Shown: positions 63,239 through 64,000 of the stretch, piece by piece
Position numbering within the stretch: position 1 is the first letter of the stretch
Layout of the letters: every line of letters starts with the position of its first letter
DNA from: Candidatus Rhodoferax randersensis
GTDB taxonomy: Bacteria; Pseudomonadota; Gammaproteobacteria; Burkholderiales; Burkholderiaceae_C
DNA length: 64,000 nucleotides
Assembly (NCBI GenBank): GCA_016718155.1
Contig: JADKEH010000044.1
Coordinates: forward strand, 1-64,000
Reading direction: 5' to 3'
Position numbers and translations under genes: made by a program
Notes under the pieces: generated by a model
What the model saw: only the letters and a program-made list of their open reading frames with translations
Database searches by the model: none
Told to the model about the DNA's origin: nothing

Positions 63239-64000
63239 TCATATTGAAAACATCATGGCAGTCAGAACAAAGTCCAGGCCGAGCACGGCCAGCGAGGCGA
63301 TCACCACCGTGCGGGTCGTGGCCTTGGACACCCCTTCGGGCGTGGGCTGCGCCTCAAAGCCCTGCAACAGCGCAACAAAGGTTACCGTAAGCCCGAAAAC
63401 AACGCTCTTGATGACGCCATTGCCAACGTCCTGCCAGACATCAACACCGCCTTGAATCTGGCTCCAAAACGAGCCGGAATCCACGCCAATCATCAGCACG
63501 CCAACCACCCAGCCACCAATAATGCCCATGGCGCTGAAGACGGCAGCGAGCAAGGGCATCACGATCACGCCGGCCCAGAACCGGGGAGCCAGAATTCGCG
63601 CAACCGGGTCCACGGCCATCATTTCCATCACGCTGATTTGTTCCCCCGCTTTCATCAGACCGATCTCGGCGGTGAGGGACGTGCCGGCCCGCCCGGCAAA
63701 CAGCAGGGCCGTCACCACCGGACCCAGCTCACGCACCAAACTCAATGTGACCAGCAGGCCCAAGGCCTCGGACGAGCCGTAGCGCTGCAAGGTGTAGTAG
63801 CCCTGCAGGCCAAAAACAAAGCCAACGAACAAACCGGACACCGCGATGATGGCCAGCGAGTAGTTGCCCAGGAAGTGGATCTGATCGCGCACCAGCCCAA
63901 AGCGTCGAAAACTGGCACCAGCCAAGGCGATCAGGCGCAGGAAAAACCTGGCGCCATAGCCAATGTCGGCGAGCTGCCCGCGCACGGCGTGGCCCACATC
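63239..64000 (-). CDS. mlaE: Phospholipid transport permease MlaE, N-terminus beyond the right edge
   Basis: The MlaE/YrbE permease core is complete from GHAVRGQLADIGYG, with LFAGRAGTSLTAEIGLMKAGEQISVMEMM and the C-terminal helices. The frame is open to base 64000 (reads D before V), and the family normally has about 8-10 residues more (MSWYRPSD-like), so the GTG at 63997 is probably internal and the start lies outside. It is the membrane permease of MlaFEDB. Confidence 0.92.
   Translation of the reverse strand, partial: DVGHAVRGQLADIGYGARFFLRLIALAGASFRRFGLVRDQIHFLGNYSLAIIAVSGLFVGFVFGLQGYYTLQRYGSSEALGLLVTLSLVRELGPVVTALLFAGRAGTSLTAEIGLMKAGEQISVMEMMAVDPVARILAPRFWAGVIVMPLLAAVFSAMGIIGGWVVGVLMIGVDSGSFWSQIQGGVDVWQDVGNGVIKSVVFGLTVTFVALLQGFEAQPTPEGVSKATTRTVVIASLAVLGLDFVLTAMMFSI

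Overview
The window is GC-rich, densely coding chromosomal DNA from a betaproteobacterium of the order Burkholderiales, most likely family Comamonadaceae (Rhodoferax/Polaromonas-like). This rests on gene order: pilB-pilC-pilD-coaE-zapD-yacG, argJ-DUF815-mutT, petABC-sspA-sspB, and the run mla - ABC - bolA - murA - hisGDCBHAFIE - HIT - tatABC. No species is claimed. I see no prophage, insertion sequence, CRISPR array or rRNA. Two tRNA genes are present.

Layout. 1-3982 (-): 3' part-in-window of a very large FAD-linked oxidase/Fe-S protein, with a dispersed palindromic repeat inserted in frame. 4269-9214 (+): ugpB-A-E-C-Q, glycerol-3-phosphate uptake and glycerophosphodiester hydrolysis, preceded by a possible Pho box; then an orphan polyamine-type binding protein. 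10360-11177 (-): acetyltransferase and small membrane protein. 11250-19371: the set hemA, prfA, prmC, grxD on +, interrupted by antisense genes: a 934-residue SEC-C/UPF0149 protein between prfA and prmC, and a DEDDh exonuclease plus slyD between prmC and grxD. 19404-26031: lytic transglycosylase, proS, rppH, CNP1-like, proB, obg, rpmA, rplU. 26167-32843 (+): ispB, tRNA-Pro, type IV pilus genes pilBCD, coaE, zapD, yacG. 32870-39466 (-): mutT, DUF815 ATPase, argJ, secA, M23 peptidase. 39494-48185: DUF721 protein, tRNA-Thr, sspB, sspA, cytochrome bc1 (petCBA), mscL, pdxA, Nif3-like, YkgJ-like and a DegS/DegQ-type protease. 48212-64000 (-): about 16 kb read in one direction, from mlaE (cut by the right edge) through mlaDACB, a two-gene ABC exporter, bolA, murA, nine his genes, a DUF4870-like protein, a HIT protein and tatABC.

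How the genes work together. prfA (RF1) and prmC (its glutamine methylase) are functionally paired although now separated. proS, obg, L21/L27, rppH and the tRNAs serve translation and RNA turnover. petABC, Tat (exports the Rieske protein) and hemA (tetrapyrrole) support respiration. The mla genes, murA, the transglycosylase and the M23 peptidase serve the envelope. secA and tatABC export proteins.

No new system is proven here. The best candidates for a second look are the SEC-C/TPR-like/UPF0149 protein sitting antisense inside the prfA-prmC neighbourhood, the repeat element translated inside the FAD/Fe-S enzyme, the RNA hairpins between ugpB and ugpA, and the intrinsic terminator that splits petC from sspA. 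All starts were chosen by eye from ribosome-binding sites, overlaps and remembered family lengths; no search was run.
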